Source: Candidatus Caenarcanales bacterium
GTDB taxonomy: Bacteria; Cyanobacteriota; Vampirovibrionia; Caenarcaniphilales; Caenarcanaceae
Direction of reading: 5' to 3'
NCBI GenBank assembly: GCA_947489925.1
Contig: CANLFK010000111.1
Location: 1-7,487, forward strand
DNA length: 7,487 bases
A program made the translations under genes and the position numbers. Shown piece by piece: positions 6,738 through 7,487 of the stretch. How positions within the stretch are numbered: the stretch's first letter is position 1; each line of letters starts with the position of its first letter. The notes below the pieces were generated by a model. It worked only from the letters and a program-made list of their open reading frames with translations, made no database searches and was not told the DNA's origin.

Positions 6738-7487
6738 TGAATAAAGAAAAAACTCTATTAAAGTTTGCAATTATTGGAAATATTGATGATGGTAAAAGTT
6801 CTTTAATTGGCAGACTTTTGCTAGACAGTAAAGCCATTTATGATGATCAATTAGAAGTATTAGAAAAAATTAGTACTGAACAAGGTTATAAAAATTTAAA
6901 TTATGCTCTGCTGACCGATGGATTGAAAAGTGAAAGAGAACAAGGTATTACTATTGATATTGCTTATCGTTATTTTTCAACACAAAAAAGAAAATTTATT
7001 ATTATTGATTGCCCCGGTCATTTTCAATATACTCATAATACATTTACTGGGCTTTCTGGAGTTAATACCGCTATTCTTTTAATTGATGCTAGTAAAGGTA
7101 TCCAAGAGCAAACCAAAAGACATACTTTTTTATGTTCTTTATTAGAAATTAAACATTTAATTGTCTGTATAAATAAAATGGATTTAGTGAATTATTCGCA
7201 AGAAATTTATGAAAAAATTAAATCAGAATTTATAATTTATACCAAAACATTAAATATTAAACAAATTGATTTTATTCCGACTAGTACCTTAAACGGCGAT
7301 AATTTAATTAATCATTCTGATAAAACACTTTGGTATCAAGGAAAAGATTTAATGTATTTATTAGAGAATATAAATATTAATAATAGTAATTTAAACTTAG
7401 CTAATTTAAGATTTCCTATACAAAATATATTGCATATAAATACTTCTGGAGCAAATAATTATCGAGCATATACTGGAAAAATTGAAA
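6737..7487 (+). CDS. cysN: Sulfate adenylyltransferase subunit 1 (regulatory GTPase), N-terminal part
   Basis: CysN is the EF-Tu-like GTPase whose GTP hydrolysis drives APS formation by CysD. The window shows 250 residues, the whole G domain and the start of the beta-barrel domain. Visible motifs are G1 GNIDDGKSS (14-22), the conserved YALLTDGLKSEREQGITID (56-74) with switch I Thr72, G3 DCPGH (91-95), G4 NKMD (146-149), and the G5 region TSTLNGDN (182-189). RFPIQNILH (225-233) begins domain 2. Against the usual family pattern DTPGHEQYTRNM, switch II reads DCPGHFQYTHNT: the Glu after His95 is Phe96, and Arg and Met are His100 and Thr102. The key His95 is kept. The ATG shares its A with the cysD stop, with AGG 9 bases before. 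The right edge hides whether an APS kinase (CysC) domain is fused at the C-terminus. Confidence 0.94.
   Translation, partial: MNKEKTLLKFAIIGNIDDGKSSLIGRLLLDSKAIYDDQLEVLEKISTEQGYKNLNYALLTDGLKSEREQGITIDIAYRYFSTQKRKFIIIDCPGHFQYTHNTFTGLSGVNTAILLIDASKGIQEQTKRHTFLCSLLEIKHLIVCINKMDLVNYSQEIYEKIKSEFIIYTKTLNIKQIDFIPTSTLNGDNLINHSDKTLWYQGKDLMYLLENININNSNLNLANLRFPIQNILHINTSGANNYRAYTGKIE

Noticed and set aside
6634..6837. 67-residue open frame on the minus strand
   Set aside because: It runs antisense across the cysD-cysN junction, both of which are clearly real; its Leu/Phe-rich sequence is what the complement of AT-rich Lys/Glu coding DNA gives.

Overview
The window is strongly AT-rich bacterial DNA with compact gene spacing and mostly AT-ending codons. 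It carries seven genes; two run off the ends. The LeuA protein resembles the cyanobacterial type closely, as I remember those sequences (for example the stretches around FDTTLRDGEQSPG, EDAGR and INQAIISVH). No photosynthesis gene is visible and the base composition is low in GC. A non-photosynthetic relative of cyanobacteria (Melainabacteria/Vampirovibrionia type) is therefore a reasonable guess, but only a guess, because there is no rRNA or other marker gene here.

Layout: positions 1-1567 (minus) hold most of an exported tetratricopeptide-repeat protein whose C-terminus lies beyond the left edge. A 264-base divergent gap follows, containing a perfect 12-base palindrome. leuA (1832-3361, plus) encodes 2-isopropylmalate synthase and overlaps by ATGA a small alpha/beta-hydrolase-fold gene (3358-4068) whose nucleophile position is glycine. 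Only four bases separate this pair from a convergent sigma-70-family factor (4073-5095, minus). Upstream of the sigma gene on the same strand is a 100-residue membrane protein with a basic, repeat-containing N-terminal tail (5279-5581). A 253-base divergent gap with two inverted repeats leads to cysD (5835-6737, plus) and cysN (6737 to the right edge), the two subunits of the GTP-driven sulfate adenylyltransferase, overlapping as TGATG.

How the genes work together: leuA commits 2-oxoisovalerate to leucine synthesis, and the hydrolase-like gene is translationally coupled to it, though its role is unknown. cysD and cysN activate sulfate to APS. The sigma factor is a group-1/2-type sigma-70 with an altered -35 recognition helix and may direct a distinct promoter set. 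I see no tRNA, rRNA, CRISPR array, insertion sequence or phage gene. No stretch longer than 300 bases lacks a gene. I do not see a convincing new multi-gene system. The best leads are the serine-less hydrolase coupled to leuA, the sigma factor's changed region 4.2, the changed switch II of CysN, and the very different isoleucine codon use of cysD.
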